Shown in pieces: positions 36,472 through 45,518 of a DNA stretch of 64,000 nt. This DNA comes from Psychrobacter sanguinis. GTDB taxonomy: Bacteria > Pseudomonadota > Gammaproteobacteria > Pseudomonadales > Moraxellaceae. Made by a program: the position numbers and the translations under genes. The DNA is taken from NCBI RefSeq assembly GCF_020736705.1, contig NZ_CP085990.1, forward strand, positions 1,240,001-1,304,000, read 5' to 3'. The notes beneath the pieces were generated by a model that had not been told where the DNA came from, searched no databases, and worked only from the letters and a program-made list of their open reading frames with translations. Each line of letters starts with the position of its first letter. Position 1 is the first letter of the stretch.

Positions 36472-37113
36472 TTAGCTCACTTGAGCGACTGCCTCGGTAA
36501 TGTCGGTATCTCCATTTTGAATACTAAATACTTTTTTAAAGGTGTTTTCCGCTGTCAATACTGCTACTAAAGTAGCAGCCACATCCTTAATGGCATTCTC
36601 ACCTGCGGATTCTGCATTAATGGCAATCTTACCTGTGGGTGCGCGTTCTTTTAGAGCACCTGCTTGAACGATGGTGTAGTCTAAAGTACTGTTCTCAACC
36701 AAATATTGGTCGGCATAATGTTTAGAGATGTAGTAGTCTTTTAACTCATTAATACCTGGTAAGTTCCACTTGCTAGTATCTAATGAAAATACCGTACTTA
36801 GCATAATATAGCGCGTTAGTCCCTTAATTCGAGCGGCTTGCATGGTCTTAACTGCGCCATGTAAATCCACTTCTAATACTGCTTTACCTCCTGAGCCTGC
36901 TGTGAAATATACGGCATCAAAGTTGGCCGCTATTTGTTTGGCAATCTCTTCTTTTTCAGCGGTTAAATCTAATGTCATATGAGTGTAATTGTCGTTTTCG
37001 AATAAACGTTTATCATCACGTGAAGTACCAGTTACTTTATGGCCTTTTTCTAAAAGCTGTTGTACCAATTCAGAGCCCACTCGACCACTGGCGCCAATGA
37101 CTAAAATATTCAT
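36472..37113 (-). CDS. NAD(P)-binding atypical SDR (YwnB/BVR-B-like)
   Basis: The 213-residue Rossmann protein starts with NILVIGASGRVGSELVQQLL, the GxxGxxG dinucleotide motif of atypical SDR proteins. AVYFTAGSGGKAVLEVDLHG and RYIMLSTVFSLD correspond to the central strands, and ADQYLVENSTLDYTIVQAGAL to the last part. Typical SDR Tyr-x3-Lys is not evident. Such proteins bind NADPH and act as reductases or redox sensors; the substrate is unknown. It appears monocistronic. Confidence 0.85.
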   Translation of the reverse strand: MNILVIGASGRVGSELVQQLLEKGHKVTGTSRDDKRLFENDNYTHMTLDLTAEKEEIAKQIAANFDAVYFTAGSGGKAVLEVDLHGAVKTMQAARIKGLTRYIMLSTVFSLDTSKWNLPGINELKDYYISKHYADQYLVENSTLDYTIVQAGALKERAPTGKIAINAESAGENAIKDVAATLVAVLTAENTFKKVFSIQNGDTDITEAVAQVS

Positions 37114-37454
37114 AAATACTTTCCTATTATTGTTTCTAGTTGTTTTTAAGTGTCTAGTTCTATTTAATTAACGGTCTTTTATTTTGACGTTAATTGACAA
37201 TAGCTACTGTAACAATAATAGCGATAGGATTGGGTGAGAGGTTGTAGAGAACACGCTAGAGATTGGTTGCAGAGTGTATAGGCTTTGCAAGTCGAAGCCC
37301 ACAATCCATACTAAAAATAGTAATTGTTGGCTCACAATGAGTTAAATAGGTATCAAGTATTAGGCGTTAGGGATAGAACAGGCAACCTAATGAATCAGGT
37401 CACAATTAATTAGATAGAAATTAGTAATGCTGAAAAGACGAGTGCGCTAAAAGC
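37114..37454. other. intergenic, no feature seen
   Basis: About 340 bases between two minus-strand genes. It should hold the promoter of the NAD(P)-binding gene. I see neither a clear terminator for yaiI nor a small gene. Confidence 0.45.
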
Positions 37455-37928
37455 TTAACGCACCAACTTATTTAAGCCATCAGCAAACTGCTTTTTATCT
37501 TTATCAGAGTAGGGCTTTTGGCCACCCATCTGAGTCAAATCAAGCACGCCGGTAGAACGCATGGTGTCCATGAAATCACGGGCATTTAGCTTTTGCTTGA
37601 TGTTGTTTTTGTCATAAATAATGCCATGCGGGGTTAACACTTGCCCACCATTATCGAGTACATCATTGGCCAGTGGAATATCGCTGGTAATTACCAAATC
37701 GCCCGGTGCAACGTTATCAGCAATGTAGTCATCAGCCACATCAAAGCCTGAGCCGACCACTTTCATGGTGATAAGCGGTGACTTACGCACTTTAATGGGC
37801 TGATTGGCAACAAAAATAGCGGGAGTATTGGTGCGGAGGACCGTTTTGGTAATGAGGTCTTTCACTACCAAAGGGCAAGCATCCGCATCAATCCAAATAG
37901 TCATACCGCTTTTCGAGGCATTACTCAT
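37455..37928 (-). CDS. yaiI: UPF0178 (YaiI/YqxD) family protein
   Basis: This 157-residue protein matches the YaiI/YqxD family throughout: IWIDADACPLVVKDLI at the start, SGFDVADDYIADNVAPGDLVITSDIPLA in the middle and RDFMDTMRSTGVLDLTQMGGQKPYSDKDKKQF near the end. The Asp residues suggest a PIN-like nuclease fold, but the role is unproven. It begins two bases after the purK stop, so it is co-translated with purE-purK. Confidence 0.9.
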   Translation of the reverse strand: MSNASKSGMTIWIDADACPLVVKDLITKTVLRTNTPAIFVANQPIKVRKSPLITMKVVGSGFDVADDYIADNVAPGDLVITSDIPLANDVLDNGGQVLTPHGIIYDKNNIKQKLNARDFMDTMRSTGVLDLTQMGGQKPYSDKDKKQFADGLNKLVR

Positions 37929-37930
37929 TA

Positions 37931-39124
37931 CTAAAGACCCATTTTGTTGGGTAGAATGCGAACCAAGTTATCGATGGCTTGGTCTAAGGCAGCCACATCG
38001 TTTGGCATCAACGTAACGTGGGCAATCTTACGATCAGCACGCTCTTCTTTATGATAGGTATGGTAATGAGCGCCATCGATTTTTAGCAGTTCGCCCAAGT
38101 CTGGATACTCGCCTAAGATATTTAACATTACTGAAGGATAGACATTGTCTGTATCACCTAAAGGCAAACCCACTACTGCACGGATATGGTTCTCAAACTG
38201 ACTGGTAACAGCACCTTCAATACTCCAGTGCCCTGAATTGTGTACACGAGGGGCAATCTCATTGGCTAAGATAGTGTCTTTGCCTTGCTCATCTTTGCTG
38301 ACAAACAGCTCTAAAGCCATAGTACCCACATAATCTAGGTGGGTCATCAAGGTTTCAATTGCCGATTTTGCTGCTGGTAATAAATGACTGGTACCTACTG
38401 CAGGGGCATGTGACTTGGCCAAGATACCATTGTGATGATGGTTCTCAACCAAATCATAAGTGCGCATTGTGCCGTCCTGAGCGCGTGTGGCAATGATCGA
38501 TACTTCACGACTAAAGTTAATAAAACCTTCAGCAATAAGCGGTGCTGGGGTCGGGGTTAGGTTGCCTTTGCCGGTTACTGCATCACCTAAACTGGCCCAG
38601 GCTTCTTCAATATCCGCTTCAGTTTTTACCACAAATTGCCCTTTTCCATCGTAGCCTCCGCGGCTGGTTTTTAATACCAGTGGCAGTCCAAGTTGGCTAC
38701 TGGCTTCTTTAAGTTCTGCCTTTGAGTTGACACTCATAAACGGAACCGTTTTGATACCTAGCTCATTGAATAGATTTTTTTCATTTAAGCGGTCTTGAGC
38801 CACTTCTAGCGCTTCTGGAGGCGGGAACATGCCTTGCTTAGTGCCTTCGTCAGAAAGTTGCTTTAACCAAGCGACCGTTTTGGCCGGTGTGTTTTCAAAC
38901 TCAAGGGTAAAGACATCTGCGGCTGCCACAAAGTCATCGAGCTGTTCGGTGGTAAATACTTCGCCATATAGGGAGGCAGGGCAATTGGGCGCATCTTCTA
39001 AAAATATACAGCGATAGCCCAAGGGTAGGGCCGCTTCGGCCAACATCATACCGAGTTGACCGCCACCTAAAATACCAATGGTGCGGATAGTTTGGCTAGC
39101 AGGATAAGCGTTGGCTGTGGTCAT
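37931..39124 (-). CDS. purK: N5-carboxyaminoimidazole ribonucleotide synthase
   Basis: PurK uses ATP and bicarbonate to carboxylate AIR in purine synthesis. The 397-residue ATP-grasp protein starts with TIGILGGGQLGMMLAEAALPLG, has PLVLKTSRGGYDGKGQFVVK (nucleotide-binding Lys and Gly loop), LIAEGFINFSREVSIIATR, and the metal-binding ANEIAPRVHNSGHWSIEGA. Length is normal. It lies 132 bases downstream of purE, with which it acts in sequence. Confidence 0.95.
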   Translation of the reverse strand: MTTANAYPASQTIRTIGILGGGQLGMMLAEAALPLGYRCIFLEDAPNCPASLYGEVFTTEQLDDFVAAADVFTLEFENTPAKTVAWLKQLSDEGTKQGMFPPPEALEVAQDRLNEKNLFNELGIKTVPFMSVNSKAELKEASSQLGLPLVLKTSRGGYDGKGQFVVKTEADIEEAWASLGDAVTGKGNLTPTPAPLIAEGFINFSREVSIIATRAQDGTMRTYDLVENHHHNGILAKSHAPAVGTSHLLPAAKSAIETLMTHLDYVGTMALELFVSKDEQGKDTILANEIAPRVHNSGHWSIEGAVTSQFENHIRAVVGLPLGDTDNVYPSVMLNILGEYPDLGELLKIDGAHYHTYHKEERADRKIAHVTLMPNDVAALDQAIDNLVRILPNKMGL

Positions 39125-39256
39125 ATTTGGCTCTTAATACAGTTAAAGAAGTTATAGGAACTTAAAAGGGTTACAAAAACTTAGAGGAAATATAAAAACA
39201 AAAAGGTGCCAATAGCACCAGTTTGTTGATAAATTAATCAGTAAAGTATAGCAAAT

Positions 39257-39817
39257 TTAGCTATTGATTACGCCTGGTGTCGGGCTAGCCAATACAGTTT
39301 CAGTTTGCTTTTGACGGAACTCAACCAATTGTTTGGCCAGTGTTTCGTCTTGTAGGGCTAGGATTTGAATGGCCAACAGGCCAGCGTTATAAGCCCCGGC
39401 AGTACCAATAGCTAATGTACCGACAGCGATACCTTTTGGCATCTGCACAATTGATAATAAGCTGTCCCAACCACTTAAGGTTGATGATTTCACCGGAACA
39501 CCCAATACAGGCAGCTCGGTTTGACTGGCACACATACCTGGTAGGTGAGCGGCACCACCAGCCCCGGCGATGATTACTTGTAGGCCTTTGTCTTTGGCAG
39601 ACTTAGCATAATCAAATAATTTATCAGGGGTACGGTGTGCTGAAACCACTTCACATTCAAATGGCACCCCAAAGTCTGCCAATAATTGCACACCCAAACT
39701 CATGGTGGCCCAATCAGATTGAGAGCCCATGATAATACCCACTTTTGGCGTGCCGGCCGGAGATTGGATAGGTCCAAGAGGAGCATCGGTTTGCGGGTTA
39801 TTTGTGGCGTTTGCCAT
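39257..39817 (-). CDS. purE: N5-carboxyaminoimidazole ribonucleotide mutase
   Basis: PurE moves the carboxyl group of N5-CAIR to give CAIR, the step after PurK. The 186-residue protein has the class I core [21 protein letters not shown], the active-site segment [27 protein letters not shown] and [19 protein letters not shown]. About 25 N-terminal residues ahead of the core are extra. First gene of the purE-purK-yaiI unit. Confidence 0.95.
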   Translation of the reverse strand: MANATNNPQTDAPLGPIQSPAGTPKVGIIMGSQSDWATMSLGVQLLADFGVPFECEVVSAHRTPDKLFDYAKSAKDKGLQVIIAGAGGAAHLPGMCASQTELPVLGVPVKSSTLSGWDSLLSIVQMPKGIAVGTLAIGTAGAYNAGLLAIQILALQDETLAKQLVEFRQKQTETVLASPTPGVINS

Positions 39818-40082
39818 GGTTTGAGTTTCCTTTCAAAAAACATTCATCATACAAAATTTTTAACTTAATAAAAAGTAACTTTTAAAAATTTCAGTCATTA
39901 AGCAGTTCAGTTATTCAGCACTTTCGTCATTCAACCAAAACACCAACTAGAAGAATTGCACACGACACAGCAAATTATAGGTTTTAGTTAGGCGTTGTCT
40001 GGGATTTACTTAGAGTTTATTCAAAGGTTGGCTCATTTACTGATAGATAAAGCCAAAGCCAATGCCAAGGGGCAACATAATT

Positions 40083-41063
40083 TTAAGACGCAATATACTG
40101 TACAAAGTTATCTGTGGACAGGGGCAAAGGCTTGTTGCTATCAAAGCGATAAGCGGTCAAGTGCCCGGTGCCTGCTGCTGAATAATCAGTACAGACCACT
40201 TGCGGACTTAAAGGCTGCGGATCTCCCGTTAGCCAATAATGACCGATAAAGACTGGTTTTTGCGTCTTCAGCTGAAAGTCTAAATTTTCAACAACTATAT
40301 CTTGTGGAATCTGCGCCAAATCTGAGTAGGGTGCTCGAGCAATATCGACAATGCGTTGACCTTGCAGCGAACCCTGCCACCATTTGACTCGCATACGGTG
40401 ACGCACTGCCCCGTCTTTATCGGTGAAGCTTATACCCTCAGGTAATGGTATTTCTACGCCCTTGAGAACCCGTTCTAACGCCTCATATTCAAGCGAATGC
40501 TTTTGTCCAGTGCGTTGCAAAGCTTCCTCGGTAATACGGTTGTCTTCGGTTAGCATAGGCTTTAGTACCGCCATATTATCCACATCCCAACAGGCATGCA
40601 CGAAACAAGCGTGTTCAGTTTCTATCCACAATGGCAACTCAGCAAATCGCTTTAGCCAGTAGTGATGTGCCTCCGAGCCAAAAGGCACTTCCTCCAAAAA
40701 CGCTTGGTGCTGGCGATTATGGGTGTCATTATGACAACGTAAATAGAGGTTTTGGTTACAATTAGCTTGCTGCATCGCCGTTTTATCTAGCGTGGCGTAT
40801 GCCAAAGCATTGTACTCATGGTTGCCCATCACTGCATCCGCTACCCCGGCATCTATCATGGCATAGACTATTTCAAGGGTCTGTAACTCTTGTGGTCCGC
40901 GATCAATTAAGTCACCGATAAATATCGCACGATTTCCTTCGGGAGGCTGATAGTAGTTAATATTTAACGTTTCATGCACACGTAACGTATAGCCTAACTT
41001 TTCGAGTAGACCTTCCAATTTATCGGCGTGACCATGAATGTCTCCAATTACGTCATAAATCAT
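40083..41063 (-). CDS. calcineurin-like metallophosphatase
   Basis: The 326-residue protein begins MIYDVIGDIHGHADKL and carries the dinuclear-metal motifs DIHGH, GDLIDRGP and GNHEYNA, with later metal ligands around CFVHACWD and FIGHYWLTG. Such proteins act on phosphoproteins or dinucleotides (ApaH- or PrpE-like). I place the start at 41063, which has GAAGGGAA upstream; an ATG at 41120 would add 19 residues ahead of the first strand. The substrate is unknown. Confidence 0.88.
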   Translation of the reverse strand: MIYDVIGDIHGHADKLEGLLEKLGYTLRVHETLNINYYQPPEGNRAIFIGDLIDRGPQELQTLEIVYAMIDAGVADAVMGNHEYNALAYATLDKTAMQQANCNQNLYLRCHNDTHNRQHQAFLEEVPFGSEAHHYWLKRFAELPLWIETEHACFVHACWDVDNMAVLKPMLTEDNRITEEALQRTGQKHSLEYEALERVLKGVEIPLPEGISFTDKDGAVRHRMRVKWWQGSLQGQRIVDIARAPYSDLAQIPQDIVVENLDFQLKTQKPVFIGHYWLTGDPQPLSPQVVCTDYSAAGTGHLTAYRFDSNKPLPLSTDNFVQYIAS

Positions 41064-41182
41064 TGATGGATTCCCTTCAGATAAAGTGAGAGTGGTAGCT
41101 TGCAGTACTGAGTATGGCACAGGACACGGTTTGCTGTATTAAATCAGACAGAGGCGTTATACAAGATTTTGATTATTATAAT

Positions 41183-41222
41183 AAAAAACAAAAAAACACC
41201 CGAAGGTGTTTTTTTGTTTTTT
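41183..41222 (-). terminator. terminator of the DUF1328 gene
   Basis: A long stem (AAAAAACAAAAAAACACC and complement) closed by CGAA lies 87 bases past the DUF1328 stop and ends in T-run on both strands. Confidence 0.88.
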
Positions 41223-41308
41223 GACTTTACTAGTTACTATAAAAGCAAGTAGTTACTATAAAGAGCATAAATTACCATAAGCTTTTATAAAAAAGCATTA
41301 AGGGCAAT

Positions 41309-41464
41309 TTAGGTTCTACGTGAAATAAAACCAATGATAAATAATACCACTGCAACTACTAAGAAGATGTAGACAAAGTCTTTACTTAAACCAGCCACAC
41401 CACCAAAGCCTAGTAAACTTGCCACTAGAGCGATAACCGCAAAAATAATAGCCCATCTAAACAT
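41309..41464 (-). CDS. DUF1328 (YtjA-like) small membrane protein
   Basis: This 51-residue gene is short and easy to miss. It starts [17 protein letters not shown], continues with [19 protein letters not shown] and ends [11 protein letters not shown]. That is the full DUF1328 pattern: two hydrophobic helices joined by GFGGVAG. A near-ideal ribosome site (AAGGAGG, 6 bases upstream) and a terminator downstream confirm it is real. The family is small, often stress-linked, with no known activity. Confidence 0.93.
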   Translation of the reverse strand: MFRWAIIFAVIALVASLLGFGGVAGLSKDFVYIFLVVAVVLFIIGFISRRT

Positions 41465-41868
41465 AATATCCTCCTTGTAAAACCGTTGTTAATTTTTATT
41501 AATCGGTTCAGTTATAAATTTTGAACGAGCTCTAAAACATGAATCAATAATAACCGAGATTAAAAACTAAAGCGTAAGTTATTGTTATACATTCAGTGTA
41601 CTATTGTTGTGTTGTAGAGACATTTCGTCACATTACTATACATTACTCTAGGTATCACTTTGCAGACTGCCGCTGATCATAACCTATCCTCAGTTCAAAA
41701 TAGCCCTATGACTAATGAGAGGCTCAATGAGCTATAGAGGGCTAGAGGGACAGTTAGCAATAAGAGCTGATTAAAGAACCAAAGGCGATTCAATAAATGA
41801 TCAGTGAAGTTAGTGTAAGGAGAACTTGTACGATTAAATCAAATTTTCAAAAAAGTTAAGGACATATT
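41465..41868. other. divergent intergenic region, DUF1328/DUF421
   Basis: About 400 bases with the promoters of both neighbours. No repeat, hairpin or small gene stands out. Confidence 0.45.
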
Positions 41869-42426
41869 ATGGATTGGTCAAAATGGTTTGTGATGGACTG
41901 GCAAGAAGGGGTAGCTATCGCTATCACGGGTATCGTGCTTTGTTTTGGGTTAATATTATTCACTCGATTAATGGGTTTGCGTAGTTTTGCAAAATTAACC
42001 AGTTACGACTTTGCAATGACGGTCGCTGTGGGCAGTATTTTGGCATCAACGGTGTTATCAAAGTCACCTTCGCTAAGCAAAGGCCTGTTGGCAATAGCGG
42101 TATTATTCATACTACAAGGCAGCGTCTCCTTTCTGTGCCGTAAAGTTAAACCCTTCAAAAAAGCGGTGGATAATGAGCCGATCGTATTAATGGCGCATGG
42201 CGAATACTATTGGGATAATATCGCTGAGGCGAGTCTATCAAAACATGACATTGGCACAGTCCTACGCAAAAATGGCATTAAATCCAAAAGCCAAGTATTT
42301 GCGCTAGTAATGGAAACCACGGGTGATATGAGCGTGAGTAAACAAGACGATACCATACCGGATATCGATTTATTTGAAGATATTAGAGAGTGTGAGCATT
42401 TAATTAATAATGCTAAACTTAAATAG
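41869..42426 (+). CDS. DUF421 (YetF-like) membrane protein
   Basis: The 185-residue protein has three N-terminal hydrophobic segments with the DUF421 motif FTRLMGLRSFAKLTSYDFAMTVAVGSILASTVL, then a cytoplasmic domain with EPIVLMAHGEYYWDNIAEASLSKHDIGTVLRKNGI. Members such as YetF are linked to spore or envelope functions in Bacillus; no role is known in Gammaproteobacteria. The FUSC gene follows after 53 bases. Confidence 0.88.
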   Translation: MDWSKWFVMDWQEGVAIAITGIVLCFGLILFTRLMGLRSFAKLTSYDFAMTVAVGSILASTVLSKSPSLSKGLLAIAVLFILQGSVSFLCRKVKPFKKAVDNEPIVLMAHGEYYWDNIAEASLSKHDIGTVLRKNGIKSKSQVFALVMETTGDMSVSKQDDTIPDIDLFEDIRECEHLINNAKLK

Positions 42427-42479
42427 TCCGAAGGCCGAGCAATAAGCTGTTTGTGCCGATTACAGCAGAATTATAGACC

Positions 42480-43829
42480 ATGAATAAATCATTAAAATCA
42501 CGCTTAATGGCGCCATTAGTAGAGCCTTATGCCCGTTATCTTCATGCAGACGTATTACATGCGATGCGACTTGGTACCGCGGTGGTTACTTCACTGCTTA
42601 TTAGCAAATGGAGCGGAATGCCTCATTCGGAGTGGTCGACCATTACCGTATTTATCATTTTAGGGTTGTTACAGTATCAAGGCGCCATTTATACCAAAGC
42701 CAAAGAGCGGATAATCGGTACCTTGTTGGGTCTTGTTGTGGGCTTATTATTATTGTGGATAAGCCATCATTTGTTAAATCTGTTTGGTGTGGCGTGGATA
42801 TATTATCTAATAGTAGGACTTATAAGCTCGGTTATCGGCTATTACTCGATTAAAAAACTGGGCTATATTGGTCTGCTAACCGGCATTACGATGTGCATGA
42901 TTATCGCCAGTGATGACAGTGTCGGACCCGATGGGCTGGCACGGGGTCTAAATGTATTAATAGGGACGTTGATTGCGGTAGCGGCCACGTTAATTGTGCC
43001 CTTGAAGTCGACGCTAATGTGGCGTTTTTTGTTGGCCAATAATTTAGAAGCGTGTGCCAATATGTACGATGGGGTAGAGGCGTATATCTCTGACCCGAAG
43101 CTAGACAATCGGTTTGCTGAGTCGGAAGCGGGCTCACCGGCCATTGGGGTTAATAAGGACAGTGCTAATTTCAATCATAATGCCTTTCAATCCGGCTCTG
43201 ACTCGTCGCAAGTGCAAGCCCAGCATGTGCATTTAGATTTGGGGGCTACCACAGCGGCGACCAATGAAATAGGTACACATACCTCTGCAGCCACCTATGT
43301 TAATACTGATATGGTGGCACAATTCAAAGAAATTAATAAGCGGCTATTGCGGGTGCGGGGGCATATTGCTGCCACTGCTAGAGAATCTGGTATAGAAGTG
43401 GCTACCTTAGATATGATTCAGCGCACACATCGCAATATTATAGGCACTATTGACTTACTGTTGAGTGCCGCGCCTAAGCTGGCACACAGTCCGATAGATG
43501 AAGAAAATAGAATTCTAGTCGACCATTATCACCGTGAGTTGACTCAAGGTATGAGACATATTGCCGCTGTGCTAAGAAGTCCAAGCGATGAAATGTTTCG
43601 ACCCATTACCCGTATTCAAGTATCCGATTATCCCAGCGTGCATACACTTCCCTTTGAATGGCAAGGTTATTTTTGGTTAACTCAAACGTTGCAAGGCCAA
43701 TTACAAAGCTTAAGTGACTTACTTCAAGACAGTAAAGCTCAGTGGTATAAAGGTTCAGGACTTCGTTATCAACGTCAAGAACAACGACGTATGCATGCCC
43801 ATGGCGGCGAAAGCGATTTAGATGTTTAA
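42480..43829 (+). CDS. FUSC-family membrane protein (aromatic acid exporter-like)
   Basis: The 449-residue protein has the FUSC N-terminal half: YLHADVLHAMRLGTAVVTSLLISKW, then SEWSTITVFIILGLLQYQGAIYTKAKERIIGTLLG, with five or six hydrophobic segments to about residue 180. The rest is cytoplasmic and helical, with a Ser/Asn-rich low-complexity linker near 205-275. Family members export aromatic carboxylic acids or polyamine-like compounds, often with AaeA/AaeX partners, which are absent here. The substrate is unknown. Confidence 0.82.
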   Translation: MNKSLKSRLMAPLVEPYARYLHADVLHAMRLGTAVVTSLLISKWSGMPHSEWSTITVFIILGLLQYQGAIYTKAKERIIGTLLGLVVGLLLLWISHHLLNLFGVAWIYYLIVGLISSVIGYYSIKKLGYIGLLTGITMCMIIASDDSVGPDGLARGLNVLIGTLIAVAATLIVPLKSTLMWRFLLANNLEACANMYDGVEAYISDPKLDNRFAESEAGSPAIGVNKDSANFNHNAFQSGSDSSQVQAQHVHLDLGATTAATNEIGTHTSAATYVNTDMVAQFKEINKRLLRVRGHIAATARESGIEVATLDMIQRTHRNIIGTIDLLLSAAPKLAHSPIDEENRILVDHYHRELTQGMRHIAAVLRSPSDEMFRPITRIQVSDYPSVHTLPFEWQGYFWLTQTLQGQLQSLSDLLQDSKAQWYKGSGLRYQRQEQRRMHAHGGESDLDV

Positions 43830-43934
43830 CGCTGATTGTTAGCCATAACAATCAGCCATAAGACGTGAGCCGTCCGCCGTCAGTTAGGAGGAAAGGTGTA
43901 GAGACAGCGAAAGTAAATTGAAGGGGCAATAACG

Positions 43935-44633
43935 ATGAATTATTTTGAAGACAAACAACGAAGAATAAATCAGTTTGTGGCAGAAGCAAATCTGATCCTA
44001 GGAGAAAATCCACTGTGTTATACCGGTAACTTCATTACCGGACAACCCACGCATCCCGATATGCTATTTGTCAGTATCAATCCTGGTCATAGTAACCGAG
44101 AAGATTGGGGCGACATCGAGGCACGCCGTGCTCAAGCAGTGGTGAAAGAATTTGAAATCACCGAGTGTAAGTATATTGATGATGTAAAGCGGGGCAGCCG
44201 TTATGCTAATCGCATCGTTGATGTAATTTGTGGCGGTGATATTAATCGTCTTAAGAACTGTGCTGAGACTAGCTTTGTGTCCTATTTTGCCGCGCCCAAA
44301 GAGGAAGTGCTTCAAGCACAGTTATTGGCGTTACCCGCTGAGATGCAAGCAGAGCATCAAGCCCTGACCCAACTTGATATCGAGCAGATTCAGCCGAAAC
44401 ATATTATTTGTATGGGTTGGCGCTCCTTTGCCCGATTTTTAGATCAATACGGTGAAGGTCAGGAGATAACGCTAAGACAACTGCCACTGATGGGAAAGAT
44501 GGAAACCTATTATGCCTATACTGAAGTGGCGGGCGTGCCAGTACATGGTTTACGACATTTATGCACTAAGCTAACCCTCGAAATGAGAGCCAATTTAGAA
44601 GCGATTTTCAATGAGGTTTGGCATCACTTATAG
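43935..44633 (+). CDS. uncharacterised protein, possibly uracil-DNA-glycosylase-like fold
   Basis: A soluble 232-residue protein I do not recognise with certainty. MLFVSINPGHSNREDWGD near 43-60 resembles the first motif of the uracil-DNA glycosylase superfamily (GxNPG-type), and VPVHGLRHLCTKLT near 199-212 could be the His-containing last motif. HIICMGWRSFARFLDQYG sits where these proteins have a buried strand. The conserved catalytic residues of known UDG families are not all present, so activity cannot be claimed. It stands alone with weak upstream signals. Confidence 0.5.
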   Translation: MNYFEDKQRRINQFVAEANLILGENPLCYTGNFITGQPTHPDMLFVSINPGHSNREDWGDIEARRAQAVVKEFEITECKYIDDVKRGSRYANRIVDVICGGDINRLKNCAETSFVSYFAAPKEEVLQAQLLALPAEMQAEHQALTQLDIEQIQPKHIICMGWRSFARFLDQYGEGQEITLRQLPLMGKMETYYAYTEVAGVPVHGLRHLCTKLTLEMRANLEAIFNEVWHHL

Positions 44634-44938
44634 CCACTATCAAAGCCAAACTGTTCATAATAAGTGCTCTGGCAGGCTATCGTCCCTATAAACTAGCCGT
44701 TTTTAAATTAATGATTTTAAATTGCTGGTCTTAAAATGCTGGTTTAAAACTGAGGCCCATACAAACTGTCTGTATTACAAATGATATACCCAGTTAGCAG
44801 TTGTTTTTCCTAATAATAATATTATATTAATACTACACATTAAAACCATTTTATTTAGAATTGTTAATTAATAATTCTTTTTAGATGGGTGCTATTATAT
44901 AAAGGAGAGTACTTTGGAAAAAACAGCTGATTTTACTA
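44634..44938. other. intergenic before the hemerythrin gene
   Basis: AT-rich spacer. Near its end is a strong Shine-Dalgarno-like AAAGGAGAG (44901-44909) followed by TTG at 44914, which is not in frame with the hemerythrin gene. Otherwise nothing can be assigned. Confidence 0.45.
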
Positions 44939-45481
44939 ATGACTACTGTCAAACCCCGTCATCCCGAGACTCGTTTGCAGTCAGATTGGCTTTTTTTATT
45001 AGAGAAGTTACCGCCTAATCAATGGTATTCCTCAGATTACGCTTACAAGACTTCTGGCTGGCTAAATGTACATACCAATATTCGTAAGCGTCAGCGTATT
45101 TTGAGACAGCTTAGTGAAGAGTACTTGATGGGAGCTTTAAATTGGGATAATTATCGATCTCAGGTTTTACAGCGCATTGGCACCCATGTACTAAAGCTAC
45201 ATCAGCATCACAGCGTGGAAGACCATGGATTTTTCCCAGAGTTCGTTAGCTCCTATCCTCAGTTAAAAACGGGGTTTGAGATACTGGAGCGAGATCATGT
45301 TAGGCTGGATGCCTTATTGGATGAGTTACAAAGCTTAAATGATGAGTTAGCAAAAGCGCAGCAGGAAGATAAAGCATTGGCCGACCGTCTGCATGCCAAT
45401 CTAATTACGGGTAGCGATTTTTTATCGCAGCATCTAACCGATGAAGAGGATTTGGTGGTGCCTATATTGGCGTTACGTTAA
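44939..45481 (+). CDS. hemerythrin HHE-domain protein
   Basis: The 180-residue protein has the four-helix hemerythrin pattern: HVLKLHQHHSVEDHGFFPEF (first His/Glu ligand group), ILERDHVRLDALLDEL (second), and FLSQHLTDEEDLVVPILA (third His and Asp/Glu). It probably binds a di-iron centre and may sense or store O2 or NO. The ATG at 44939 lacks a good ribosome site; the nearest one is 30 bases upstream, so the start is uncertain. Confidence 0.85.
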   Translation: MTTVKPRHPETRLQSDWLFLLEKLPPNQWYSSDYAYKTSGWLNVHTNIRKRQRILRQLSEEYLMGALNWDNYRSQVLQRIGTHVLKLHQHHSVEDHGFFPEFVSSYPQLKTGFEILERDHVRLDALLDELQSLNDELAKAQQEDKALADRLHANLITGSDFLSQHLTDEEDLVVPILALR

Positions 45482-45518
45482 TGATGACGGTACGCCAATA
45501 TAAGATCTAATATTTATG

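Noticed and set aside
39990..40250. Plus-strand reading frame opposite the end of the metallophosphatase gene
   Set aside because: Most of it is the complement of the metallophosphatase; its free part has no ribosome site and no recognisable domain.
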